64,000 nt of DNA, taken from NCBI GenBank assembly GCA_033816765.1, contig CM066298.1:806001-870000 (forward strand), in the 5' to 3' direction. This document shows, in pieces, positions 1-11,974 of the stretch. The notes below the pieces were generated by a model. That model saw only the letters and a list, made by a program, of their open reading frames with translations. It ran no database searches and was not told the DNA's origin. Made by a program: the position numbers and the translations under genes. Numbering within the stretch: the stretch's first letter is position 1; each line of letters opens with the position of its first letter. The DNA comes from Nothopassalora personata (taxonomy: Eukaryota > Ascomycota > Dothideomycetes > Mycosphaerellales > Mycosphaerellaceae).

Positions 1-2640
1 CTCTACCTTAAGGAGCTACTAATTCAGTTACCTAGTTCGTGCGTACGGTAACAAAGATTCTACTTAATTATATCTCGCATTAAGCGAAGCCGTTTCTCGA
101 TAACATCGGTATTAAGGGACTAACTAAGGATTATAGGAATGTAGAAGTAGAGCCTAGGTTAAGGAAATAGGTCGTTAAGCATATTGTTTCCCTAGATCTA
201 GTTCTTACTAACCTAGAAAGAGCTAGTGCGGTAGTTGCTAGAGGCAAATCCTAATAGTTATACGAAAAGCTTAAGATTGTTAGGTACGTTACTAGCCCGG
301 ATAGTCGCTATCCTAACCTAAAGGTTGTAGCTAAGATCCTAGATTAGCCTACGCCTACCTGTATTAAGGAGGTCCGCACCTATGTAGGGCTATGTATGTA
401 CTTCCGGATATAGATTCCCTAGTTCGTTATCATCGCTCGACTAATGTATAAGCTACTAAAGAAGGACGCCGAGTTCACCTAGATAGAAAATGAGCAGTTC
501 TTAAAAGAAGAGGTTACTAGATATCTTATGTAGGCTCTAGCCTTAGTTACCCTCTACTACTTACCTAGTACTAGGTCCATCTTTGTCTTAGTTAATGCTA
601 GCGGCACTAGATAGGGATGTATCGTTTCTTAAGAATTAATAGACAGTACCCGACGGCGTTACCCGGTGCGGTATAAGAGCGGAATCTAGAACGCGTTAGA
701 ATCCAGATATAATGCTAGTAAGCGGGAATGCCTTAGGGTCCTTAAGGGGCTTAAGAAGATCTAAAGATGTATTACTAGCGTTGATTTTATCCTTAAGGTT
801 AATGCTAAGACACTTATATAGTAGCTTAACCGGCCGGCTTCGGACCTACCGAACTTAGCAATAGCCCGGTAGGTCGCGTGGATTAGGTTATTTACCTTCG
901 AAGTAAAGCACGTTACGGGGACTAGGCACACTAGCCTAGATGCCCTGTCTCGTAGGCCCTCTACACCTTAGGAACCTAGGGAAGCTAACGAAGACGAAGT
1001 CGACCGGATAATTAATAATAAGCTATTCGGGTACCCGGAGCCGGTCGACAACTATCTAGTTAAAATCTAGAAAACACGACATCTCGGGGATCGATGCTCT
1101 AAGGGCTCTTAGTAGCTTACTTAGGTTATAGAAACTAGGACCCGGCCCGATAGTATTACCCGTACTAAGTACCGGCGGCTAGTAAAGAAGAGCGTCAATT
1201 TCTTTATCCGGGACTAATTGCTATTCTTCTAGAAGCGCCGAGGAGCACCGTTACAACTTATAATTAACGATAATAAGGCTTAGAAGGAGATCGTTATAGA
1301 GTGCTATAAGAGACACGGTTACCGTAGCGCTAAGGTCGTATATAACCTTATTTCCGATTAGTATTACTAGGACGGGTGCTTCGCTAATGTCTCTACGTAG
1401 GTTTAAAGTTATGCTCCCTATAGGTTTCGCGAAGGTAACTAGCGCGCTAGTAAGCTTCACTTATCGAGCCCTTAGGTTATTAGTAAGAAGTAGTACTCGG
1501 ACCCCGTCTAGGTATATAAAAATGGATACCTCTTAGTTACGCGCGAAGCACTTAGTAACTAGATCGAGGCTAGAGTAACAAGGGCACCTCCTAGCTCTAA
1601 GACGGTTACTAAGTTTCTATACGAAGATGTCTTCTATAGGCACGGCTACTATGCTAAGATTATGCTTAATAACGCTACGGTTTATGCGGCTAAGGTTAAG
1701 CGGTTACTCGTAGGACTTAGTATTCGAAGGATCCGAATATTACCGTACTATCCGTAGTCTAATGCTCCGGTCGAGGTTAGGTACCGTCCGATTCTTATAG
1801 CGTTAGTAAAGCTTATAAGGAACATATACCGCGGATAGGAGTAATAGGTACCCGCTATGTTATAGGCTAATAGGACTACGACCTGTCGTACTACTAGAAT
1901 AACGCTAGCTTAGGTCCTATATAGCTATCGCACGATTCTACTAATTAAGGTTAAGCACCCGACGTAGGCGAATTACTAATAGGGATCGGTAAGAACGACT
2001 AAGGACCTACTTACTATACGTGCGCGTTAACTCTAGGCTCGAGACCTTAGTTTAGAAGAGCTACATGCTCGAAGGAAGCGACTAAGAGAACTTAGTAAGG
2101 ACTACTTTAATTCTTACCAGAATGTTAACTCTATTAGTTTCTAGAAGGGTGACCTTATTATAAGATTCGATAAGCTATATAAGGATAACTTCTTACGCAA
2201 GATCGGTTACCGATAGTAAGGTCTATATTAGGTGTCTAGTGTCTCTAGGGAGTTTAGTACCTATATTCTTAAGGAACTTAATAGTACGCTAATAAAGGGT
2301 GTTTAGGCACGGGAAAACCTTAAGCTAGTTCTATAACTTCGCCCGGATAACATAGGAGTACTAAGCTTAGATAATAGGACCGATCTCGTAATAGGGGAGG
2401 GAGAAGTCGCTAATAGCGTCGCTAATAGCAAAGATAGTAGTAATTCGAACGAGATCGAGCCTATCGCCGACGAAGACGTGCTACCTGTAGGAGTTAACGA
2501 AAGGGGATCGTATCCTAAACCGGAATCTAAGAAGCTATAGGTTAGGCCTTATAACCTTTCTATAGCCGAAATTTTACAGTTTAGTAGGATCGAGGCTAAG
2601 AACTAATTAGTTAGTAATGGCGTACGGAGTTCACTTCCCT
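1..2640 (+). mobile_element. Ty3/gypsy retrotransposon pol, RIP-degraded, 5' truncated by window edge
   Basis: Reading the plus strand across its many TAG/TAA stops gives a recognisable Ty3/gypsy Pol. The end of reverse transcriptase and RNase H lie at about 380-960 (motifs like ARLMYKLLKKDAEF and a final LDALSRRP). An integrase region follows at about 1190-2300, with an H-x-G-Y zinc-binding-like start. The stops fall where the family has Gln or Trp, and CpA/TpG are rare, which is the signature of repeat-induced point mutation. No full-length reading frame survives, so it cannot be active. The start lies outside the window; the end near 2640 is approximate and no LTR could be fixed. Confidence 0.8.
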
Positions 2641-2747
2641 TAGGCATATGTTGCACATGCCCTTCAGTTTATTAAGCCGATTCGGTTATCTAGACTTCAC
2701 TTTATAGGGTGTTCTTACCTTAGTTAGACCTTAGTTAGTAGAGTTAC

Positions 2748-2773
2748 ATTTACCGGTCCCGGGACCGGTAAAT
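2748..2773. repeat. 26-bp perfect palindrome
   Basis: The half-site ATTTACCGGTCCC is followed directly by its exact reverse complement. A close copy with the same core lies at 6981-7006. The pair may mark the ends or LTRs of the degraded element between them; the function is unknown. Confidence 0.85.
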
Positions 2774-3279
2774 CGGATTACGTAATAGCGTAGCATGCCC
2801 CTACCGAATGCTTACCTAGGTAGTCACTAGTACTGGTTTTCGGTTACATGTAGGGTTATCGGACCTTTAGTATAACCTTAATAGCACTGCCCTTACTACT
2901 TATAAGACCGGTCTCGGCGCTACTACCTTATAACGGTTATAGGGATATACGCTAATAGGCATACTTAAGCGTAGCTCTCTACCTACTACTTCCTCTCTTT
3001 TTCTTTAAACACTAGTACTATTACTAGAGCTACTAACATATCTATCTACTACTATACATATTAGACAGTTCTTTAGCCTCTCTCTCTCTTTACGACCTTA
3101 ACCTTCTTTAAAGCCCCTACCCCAACACTAAGCTTTTAAAGCTTACTAACACTCTAGAGTAGCACTACGAGATAGCTAGCTCTTACGATCTTACTACTAG
3201 CGAATCCTAGTTATTATGGCTTTAGCTAGTCTATCGTTACGCCCGGCTAGCTCGAGCATAGCGCTTACTAGTACTATTA

Positions 3280-6120
3280 CTAGGCTTACCCGCCTACCTT
3301 AGACCTTGTTCGAGTCCCTTTACCTACCGGATAACGTTAAGCATGTCCTTACTAACACGAACACGCCGAAGTCCGCCGCTAATGTTATGTTCCAAGAGCT
3401 TAGTCCTTAGAAGCGGGTTAAGGTGTTAAACGACTTCTATAAGGGCTTCGAGAAGGTGTTCGAACACTACTCCGTCTAGGTTAACCTGTTTTTTGAGGAA
3501 GTTAAGAGCGGCATAGGCAAGAGCTACTAGGATAAATTCCTTAGTAATAAGAAGCTCGATGTCTTATTTCCTATCGTCGGTAAGATTCGTAAGACCGGTT
3601 TAGAGATTCGTAACCGAGAGAAGACTCTTCGAGCTACGCTTACCCGCTACTAGCTATAGTAGATAGACAATAAGATTCTTAATCGACGCGTTATCTCCGA
3701 GCTTTATAGTACTAATAGCGGGCGCCGCTAGTTTATAGCCTTCATTAACAAGTACCTAGACTATAGTAGGGCTATTAGTAGAATTTAGAGGGTATTAATC
3801 TACCGTATAAGGATCGGCCGTAAGGGTATAGATCGTAAGCCAATTCTAGAGCCTAGTAATCTTACCCGGTGCGATAGGGAGGCTAAAGCACGTAGCATTA
3901 ATCCGTAGTCGGCTAAGAGTAGGGAGATTATTAGAAGACACCGCCTAGCCGTCTATAAGGATAGCCTTCTATACTTTATGGAGGGTACTATTACTAAGAA
4001 GTCCGCGTCCCCGGAGGACAGTATAGATTAACCTAGACTATCTAGCTAGCAATAGCCTTAGCTACGTTAGCTACTACCGGGTAGTAAAGGTAAAGGACGT
4101 GTAAAGAGTACTACGCTAACTCTACTAGCCTCTACCTAGCCTATAGTCCTATTGAGAGGCGGTCGTAAGTCGAGTCGACTTAAGTAGCTCCGTATAGGCG
4201 AGAGTATAGGTAAGGGCATAACTGCGCCTACTCGATCCTCGCCTAACCGAACACTAGACGGCGCACCTATACGCGAAGGCAGTCCGCTAGGTACACCGGT
4301 TAGTACCCTACGATCCACTCCGGCCCTAACTAAGAATAGTAATCCGATACTTACTATGTTACCTTCGGCTATAATTAGGGATGTATTAGTCTTTAAGGAT
4401 TAGATCCTATAAGAAGACGAGGCCCTCCGGATTAAGCGCGCTAACTGCACCTACAATAAGCGGTACTATAGCATTAAGTTTAGAAACTCGATTAATATAG
4501 ATGGTATTAACTATCTACCTAAGCACCGGATAGCGGGCCTTAAGATACTCGAATATGCTGTCTCGGAGGTTCTTAAGAGGGATGGCAAGGTTAGCGCTAT
4601 AATGTGCGATTAGTATATTCGAGATTTCTACTATAAGGCCCTCTACTTCGTTACGAATCCCGGTATTACCGCTAATACCCTATGTGAGCGCGCGCTTAAG
4701 GTCTAAGACTAGCTCTTTAAAGGTAAGAGTTTTTTAGCTATTAAGGTGAAGAATAGGTCGTAGTTTCGCGCTAACAAGCGTAGTTAGAAGACTATTAACC
4801 CGCTTAGCTACCTCCGTGTTCGAGGTAAAGTCGGCACTACGAGTAGCATCGTTACGCATACTAACTATAACTAGATCCTCGACAAATTCGGCATTAATGA
4901 AGCTAACTAAGCCGATCTTAATAGTACCGGTACCTACATTAATAGCAACATACTATACTAGTATAATGACGCTAAACTGGCACCGCGGGTTAAATTAGTT
5001 AGAGAAATAATAAGTCGAGAATTCGACGTATACCGATAGCACCTACGAGAATTGAATAAGGTTAGTAACGGCGGCGTCTACTAGAACATGTAGTATTCTC
5101 TAAGCTAATAGATCATGCGACAAGACCCCGGGCTATAGCTCTTACAAGTGGCGCTATACCCTTAACACTGCACTCGGTTTATCTCCTTCCCTAGGCCTAC
5201 GATTTTTAGCTTTAATAGGGCTTATTAGGGGGGTAACGCGAACACTATAGTGTAGTATGCTAGGGTCGACTTAAACCTCGAAATTGAAAACTACTAGACT
5301 AGTAACCGGCTTAATATACTGTACTCTCTTAACTTAGAGGGCACTAGTGGGCCGGAGTTTTTACACGGTTTTCATAAGTAAGGGAATGCTAGAGACTTTA
5401 TCTAGTAGTGCCGGATTAACGACTGTATAGAAGACGGCCGATTTAAGCGTTTCTTCTCGGTTAGGGTCTAGAATTACCTAAGTAAGAATAGCATCAGCTG
5501 GTTTAGAGAGGACCTAAGCGCTAGGCAAATGCGGGTAACTACTATAGGCGTTCTAATAAGGTAGGCCGCACATAAGAAGACGCTACGTTAGATTAACCCT
5601 TACTTTATCGAGATCCGCGACGATAACTATCTTAAACTCTAGAGAAGCTAGAGCATGCACTAGGTGATAGACCTCTATCGTGACTTTAAGACGCTAAGTG
5701 AGAGCGCTATAGGGTTTAAGTATCGACGCCTAGTACCCGGCTATCCTTTTCCTACGGCCGTACACCTTAGTAGCATTAGCCCTCTATCCGATGCCCTAGC
5801 GGGTTTAAAGTCTTAGAACGATAACGAAGTTATCCTTAATACTAGAAGGTAGCTTAATGCTACGGTCCGCCTAGACTCGGAGCTCTTCTATAAGAAGATG
5901 CATAATTAGCGCGTCCGAGCTGTGAAATTAATAGACAAGTAGCTTAGCTTAGTTACTACTCTCGAGCAGATGTACTTCATAAGCGAAGGGCGTAATAAGA
6001 GCTTCTTCCGTAACTACTATAGGAACTTCACTAGCTAGCCACTTAGGGACGCGTCTAGTAAGACTAGTATTAGCCACGACAACGAGTAGGTCTAGACAAA
6101 GGAGTTATGTAAGAATGAGT
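3280..6120 (+). mobile_element. RIP-degraded repeat element with long plus-strand coding trace, family not recognised
   Basis: Plus-strand translation through TAG/TAA stops gives long protein-like stretches, for example around 3420-3990 and 4380-4990, and again at 5080-6110. They contain no reverse transcriptase, integrase or DDE motif that I recognise. The first part is Lys/Arg/Leu-rich and could be gag-like or a DNA-binding protein. Base composition matches the RIP-affected gypsy elements on either side. Copies of a 26-bp palindrome at 2748 and 6981 bracket it, which suggests a single element of about 4.2 kb. It could be a gag region, a Crypton-like or other unclassified element; I cannot decide. 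Confidence 0.45.
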
Positions 6121-6980
6121 GGAACTAAGTAGTTAGTACGGGTTTATAGGCTCCTTGTTTCTAGTTGAATTTCCGGCTACAGCTATAGCCTATAGGTTTC
6201 TAGTTCTAATTCTAGTTCTAATACTTCGGGTACGGGTACTTCTAGTCCTTAGATCTTACTTGTTTCTTATAGTTACTTATCTTCCCTTAACTTACTTTCT
6301 AGCTACGCGATAGACTCGTCTTTAGATTTATTAGGTTACTAGTACTAACACTCACTTGTCTTATAAATAGCGTTCACATTATTCGACCATCTAGCCCGTT
6401 CGATTAATGCTAACATAGCTGCCTAATCCCTCGCCAGTTTCGTAGTATACGATAACGCAGTACGACGGGCGCGAGTCGCGGATTATTAACGTTACTATCA
6501 CGGTCTCTATTAGAAGGATCCTTTCGATCTTCATAAACTGTCGCTAGTAGGCCCTAGGATTGCCTAACATCTTATATGTTAAGCTAAATGGTAGGGTGAG
6601 CTACTGTGCTGCTATAAGACTACCTTAGCTTACAGCGACTAACCACGCTATCTATAGTGCCCGGGCTTACTACTTTAGAACCTAAGGACAGGTTCGTAAT
6701 AGGGGAGGATATATTAACGACTAATAGGTTATATTGACCTTAGGTTTAGAGGGGGTCCCTTAGGTCTAACTTGCCCTAATTTCATTTAGGTTTGATTAGA
6801 CATTTAGGTAAGCTAGCGGACCTAGTATAGCTATTAAGATATATACTGCGCAGCTAAGCATTGTAAGCGTAGCATTAAGGCAACAATTCAATTCATACCT
6901 CTCGAGTAGAGGGTATAGGGGTTTAGGTCCGCTAATCCTCTTATTTTATCTAGCTACTACGCTACTCGTTACGTGACCTA

Positions 6981-7006
6981 ATTTTACGGTCCCGGGACCG
7001 GCAAAT
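6981..7006. repeat. Imperfect copy of the 26-bp palindrome
   Basis: It has a 14-bp perfect palindromic core (CGGTCCCGGGACCG, 6987-7000). The outer arms pair at all but two positions. It is the same sequence type and spacing as the perfect palindrome at 2748-2773, 4,233 bp upstream. Confidence 0.75.
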
Positions 7007-7079
7007 ACCCCTGCTTACGTAAGCACCGCTCTATACTACTATAACTCGGACAGGCCTACATAGGGTGGTTAGTAGACAT

Positions 7080-9240
7080 TAGTAGAGACACCTAGTAGCC
7101 TATTACTCCCGGAAGATAACTATAGCGGAATAGAACTACGACATCTATAATAAAGAGCTTCTAGCTATTATTACTACTATATAACATTAGAGAGTATACG
7201 TCGAGGGCCTACTAAAGTTAACGAGTCTTTCTAACTATAAGAATCTTACGTACTTTACGACGACGAAAGAACTTACCCGAAGGTAAGCCCGCTAGTCGGA
7301 GCTGCTAGGGCAATATAAGTTCGAAATTAAATATACTCTAGGAAGAGAAAACGGCCGCGCTAACGCGCTAAGCCGAAGAAGCGACTATATAGAAGGAAAA
7401 GAACTAGTATAACATAAAATATTAAAGATAAACCCCGACGGAAGTCTTAGTATAAACACGAGAGAATTTGATAATATCGTACGGATACTAGGCGATATAT
7501 GTTACGGTTCGGACAAGACAACGTGGAGGAGTCTTACTGGACGGACTATAGCGTATCCTGGCAGTCGGATAGGCAGCAGTCGAGCAGTCGTGATCGAGCT
7601 ACTCGGGTCGACCAGTGACTCACCCGGATCGACCGACTGGTCGACCGACCAGGTCGTGCTCGACCAACCAGTCGCCAAGACATGGCACTATATAGACGAC
7701 GCTCTTTTGCAAGTAGATAGGAGCCTCGTGCTCAACTCATTTTAAGTATACACCATATACTGTTTGGAACCACTACCTTCATAACTGATTGAGACATCCC
7801 TGCAAAGATCCAAGCCCGAGTTGTGATAACGTACAGCGGTTCCTAACAATATAGACAAACAATTCCCTATATCGTAAGGAAAATACTAAGTACCTAAGGA
7901 TCGAGAAGAAGAGTATATACGACAACATTACGACGGACTAATATATAGACACCCTAGAACTTTAAAGACTATAGACCTAATATAGCGCAGCTTCTTATTC
8001 CTATAGATAAGACTTAAGGTGTTACGCTATATTAAACGATACGTACACTACTAATAAAATAAGGCTATAAGACATACGAGATACGGCTACCTACAGTTTA
8101 GGGCACTACTAACAAAACTATAGAACGAAGTCATAATAGACTTTATTATAAAACTCCTACCGTTAAGAGACTAAGTTACGAAATAACTATACGACATAAT
8201 ACTAGTTATAGTTAATAGACTTACGAAATACGTACACTTTATTCCTATATCGGAAACATATAATATAGAGTAGCTCGGACACCTTATACTAGATAGACTT
8301 ATCCGATACTATAGATTCCCCTAAGCATTTATAATAGATAGAGATAAGCTATTTACATTAAATTACTAGAAAACGCTTATAGGAACTATTAGAATTAAAC
8401 ATAAGCTATTAATAGCATATTATCTAGAAATAGACGGATAGACCGAGAGGATAAATTAGACGCTAGAACAATACCTACGGCACTACGTTAACTACGTATA
8501 AGACAACTAGGTTTTACTACTACTAATAGCGTAGATTGCACTAAACAACTATAAATTAGAGACAACTTTAACGACGCTATTTTATACGAACTTTAGTAAA
8601 AATCCTAACCTATTCGGAACACCTAGATCCTATCTATAGGCCGAAAGAGCAATCGTAACGACGGATACTCTTAAGGAAGTATATAAAGAAACACGTAAGG
8701 CGATCGAAGATGTATAACGAAAACTATCTTAATAACGGTAATATATAAGAAAAATAGCACCTCTACTAAAAGAGGGGGATAAGGTCTATCTCCTTATAAA
8801 AAACTTAAGAATAAGAAGATAGACTAAGAAACTAGACTACGTTAAGGTCGGACTATTTTTAATTAACAAAGTTATTGGACTAGTTAATTACTAACTCTAA
8901 CTTCTACTAGACGCGAACATTTACCTAATATTCTATATATCTAAGCTAGAACCTGTAGACGCCGAAACACCTTATTAAGAAACGTTTTATTTTACGCCTA
9001 AGGAACTAGATTAGTACGTTATAGAAGACATTATTAATTAGGGATTAGAGAACAAATACCTTATTAAATAGAAAGACTATCTAGAAGAGGATACTACTTA
9101 GGAGAGTATCGAAGACCTCGGATCCTACTACGATATCGTTAAAAGATACTTTAAACGACTAAAAAACGCTAACTAGCCTATACCGGAAGACTAGAAGAAA
9201 AACATACCCGATTTAACCTTAGTAAGGAGGTTCCGACAAT
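7080..9240 (+). mobile_element. Ty3/gypsy chromovirus pol, RIP-degraded, interrupted by an LTR insertion
   Basis: RNase H lies at about 7120-7400 (YDIYNKELLAI start, ANALSRRSD end). The integrase core lies at about 8180-8530, with a V-N-R-L-T-K-YVHF start and a DGQTERINQ-type motif once Gln stops are read through. A chromodomain-like segment lies at about 9055-9110 (YLIK-x-KDYLEED). Nearly all stops are TAG/TAA, as expected from RIP. The reading frame is split at 7500-7848 by a solo LTR of another family. The 5' part (gag, protease, most of RT) is not recognisable here. Confidence 0.8.
7500..7848 (+). mobile_element. Solo LTR (349 bp) with 5-bp target site duplication
   Basis: It begins TGTTACGGTTCGG and ends CGGTTCCTAACA, so it has TG...CA ends and short inverted termini (TGTTA/TAACA). 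Identical ATATA pentamers flank it at 7495-7499 and 7849-7853. The body keeps CpA and TpG dinucleotides, unlike the RIP-mutated gypsy element it interrupts, so it arrived after or escaped RIP. A related copy in inverted orientation lies at 60633-61122; a shared stretch here at about 7674-7742 covers the CATGGCACTATATAGACGAC segment. Confidence 0.85.
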
Positions 9241-9259
9241 AGATTAGGAAGCTATAGGA

Positions 9260-9790
9260 GGCTCTATACCTAAGGAGTTACTCTAGGGCTCCGCTCTAGA
9301 GAGCGCCGCCTAGTCGTTTATAGGCATCTCTAAAATATCTAGGAACAAAGCTAGCGGAGGCGACACCTCTACTCCTAACGACTACTTAAGAGACGCTAGC
9401 TCCTTACGCGCCTCTTCCTCCTCGAGCTCCTCTAACTCTCTAGCTACGGCGTCGTTGGTACGACGCTTAGCTAGCCGTAACTGCTTTCGAAGACGAATTT
9501 TACGCATCTTTAGCCGTACCTCCTCCTCTTCAATCTTTCTAAGCTCTAGCTTAAGCTTGTCGCGCGAGTCGCGAAGGCGTTCCTATTCTGGACGAGAAAG
9601 ACGTACGTTGCAATCTTTATAACCCTTATAAATATAAGCCGAACACTTCCTAGATCGAGAACCTACGATGTATTTTACTATCGTACCTAAAGATCGTAAT
9701 TTCTAATAGTTCGTGTACGGAGCTATTTTAGGACTAGAAGCTTTAGTATCTAGAGCGAGTTGTTAACGGCGTTTATAGGAAGAAGAAGAC
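9260..9790 (-). mobile_element. RIP-degraded minus-strand ORF with charged coiled coil (TE-associated)
   Basis: Minus-strand translation gives a KCSAYIYKGYKDCNV-like segment followed by a long Glu/Lys/Arg/Leu-rich helix (LKLELRKIEEEEVRLKMRK) with heptad-like spacing. A few stops have the TAG form expected from RIP. Similar small proteins, with a short Cys cluster and a coiled coil, are common beside fungal retroelements. I do not know their function. Confidence 0.45.
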
Positions 9791-10249
9791 ATAATTAGCT
9801 ATTATAGTAAGATGTAATAACAGCTTATAAAGCTTCGGGACGAAGCTAGGCTAGAAGGGGGATAGTATTACGGAATAATTCCTATTAGACCCTAGAATTA
9901 TAGAATTATAGGATAAGACATACACGTAACTAGATCCTACCTAAGCGCTTAGACTTAGGGTAATTAGAATGCTTATGCTTAGACTAATTAGACTGCTTAT
10001 GCTTAGAATAATTAGACTAATTAGGGAGATCTACGAATCTCCTTTATATTTAGGAACGCTAGAAACCCTTATAGTTCTAATACGTTTAACTTATGTTACT
10101 ATCTTACTAATTGGAATATACTCTTACCCTAATTATTTATCTTCGCTTAGCTTACTTTAGCCTCTCTAAAGAATACCGCTACGTGACTTAACTTATCTCT
10201 CTTTTAAGACTAGCCCTAGAACGAGACATAATATATTAATACCCGTTTT
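9791..10249. other. RIP-affected DNA, no gene seen
   Basis: The sequence is TA-rich and CpA-poor. A near-repeat of ATGCTTATGCTTAGA with ATTAGACT units lies at about 9969-10020. No coding sequence is supported. Confidence 0.5.
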
Positions 10250-11692
10250 ACTAAACCCGAGATTTTATGTAAAGCCTATATATAAATCGATATCGAAGCT
10301 CTCGTACGTATAAGTCCCTTCTTAGTAGGAGGCGTATATATAGACAGTCCTAGGACTTCTATATTCGCCGTTTATACGGATACGACCCTTAATATAGCGC
10401 TTTATCGTGTCCTCGCTAACGCGATAGCCTTAAGCGTCTCTATAGGTAGGGAACTTAGTCCGCTATATCGAGTTAACCTTACCTTAGGCCTATTAGGCAA
10501 GATCTTCTAGACTCGTATACTCGATCCTAGCTTACTAATATACAAGCTTATACTTTCGTACGGCTCTAAGATGCTTATTAGGTGTATATACTCCTACGTC
10601 GTGTTTAAAGGTAATTATAGCGGCTTCTTCTATGTTCCCTACCTTAATAGACTCCTCTAGTTTCGTCCGAAAGTTCTTAGATCGCTCTATATATATAGGC
10701 ATAGTCCGAGCTATCGACACTAGCTCTAGAGTCCTAGCATCTAGGGCATAGCCTATCTTAGCTATCGGTGTCGGCTGGCTAGCAAAGTCCTAGCTAGCTT
10801 ATAGAGTATACGTAGACATCTAGATGTTCTAAGGATCGTCGTCGTCGGTATAGGGTTTATATCCTTCGTCGTCTTCTAAAACATAAGCGTATCGAACTTG
10901 CTGCGAGTATATCGACGAGAATAGTTCCTCCTCCTATAGGCTATTATCTCCCTCGTTGTTGTCTTCGCTACCCGAGGTGTCTATTCTTTCGGGTCGAGTA
11001 GTATCTCCTATTTGGCTCTTACGGCTACCTCTCCTGTCGTTAGGAAGGCTTTCTCCATCCTCGGAGTCACTTGAGGGAAACATAAAGTTATTATCCTCGT
11101 TCTCACCGATGTTATAGCTATAGGTATGTTCAATCTCTCCATTCTCGGGCGTTGTAAGGTCATCTAGGAAACCTGGAACGCTGTTTTCACCAGAGTCAGG
11201 GACGTCCTCTTTCGATGTAATAGCTTGTTTCGGTATCTGGTCTAACAGTGATAGGAATTGGCGGAAAATGTGCGCTTCCTGAATCGTTGGACGTTCCGTA
11301 TCGATTATTTTCTCGCGTTCGTTGTCTGTAGCTTCACGGACGAAGTCGTGCTCGAGCGCTGTAACGTTCTGTATTTCACGCCCACGGAGGATGTGCCGTT
11401 GAAGATCACGCTGTGCTTGTATCTTTCTCGCCTCTTTAACCTTCTCGTATCGCCGCTTATGCGCTAGGGTATCGAAGTATTGCTTGCGTTCTTTCCTAGA
11501 CTCTGGTGCAGCACCGATCTGCTCCGCGGTAGCGTAGGAAGGCCGACCACGGGCTCTTTTGTCGCTCGGGTTCTCCTTCTTATTGGCCATAGTTCTAATA
11601 GAAGGTAGTAGTAGGGTGTAGTAGTAGAGTCGATAGAGGTATTTTGGTTGTTGGGGAGGAACGTTGGGCTGTGAGTTGGCAATGTGTTGCAC
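10250..11692 (-). pseudogene. Hypothetical protein gene, 5' half intact, 3' half RIP-damaged
   Basis: The minus-strand frame is open from 11692 to 10934 (252 codons). A likelier start is the internal Met at about 11590, which gives MANKKENPSDKRARGRP with an AT-hook-like RGRP core. The protein is basic at first and then acidic and Ser/Glu/Asp-rich. Past the TAG near 10934 the same frame continues as protein-like sequence to about 10250 (for example SKNFRTKLEESIKVGNIEE), broken only by TAG/TAA codons. Base composition changes along the gene: 11100-11700 has normal CpA, while 10250-11000 is CpA-depleted. This suggests RIP reached part of a gene at the repeat border, or a transposon ORF whose 5' part was spared. 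I do not recognise the family. Confidence 0.55.
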
Positions 11693-11974
11693 GACGCTTC
11701 CGTATGGTTGGAGATTATCTTCTTAGTCCATTGGTTCAAAGATGATCTTGCACTCTACGGCTTCCGATCTTCCCTCAGGTTCTGTCGAGTGGTGTAATTC
11801 ACCACTCCTTATTCTGTCTAATCCTTCTCGAAACCCCTCCGGCAGGTTTCTTCAACACCATCCATAACATGATACTCGTCGCCAAACTCAATGAGAACCA
11901 CGTGAAAATATACCTATAAAACCACATTAGCACCATCCCCAACCTCTTCTTATTCATCCCCAAGAACATTCCAC

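Noticed and set aside
7550..7670. GTCGACC/GGTCGA-rich stretch as an AflR or other binding array
   Set aside because: It lies inside the solo LTR and consists of LTR-internal short repeats.
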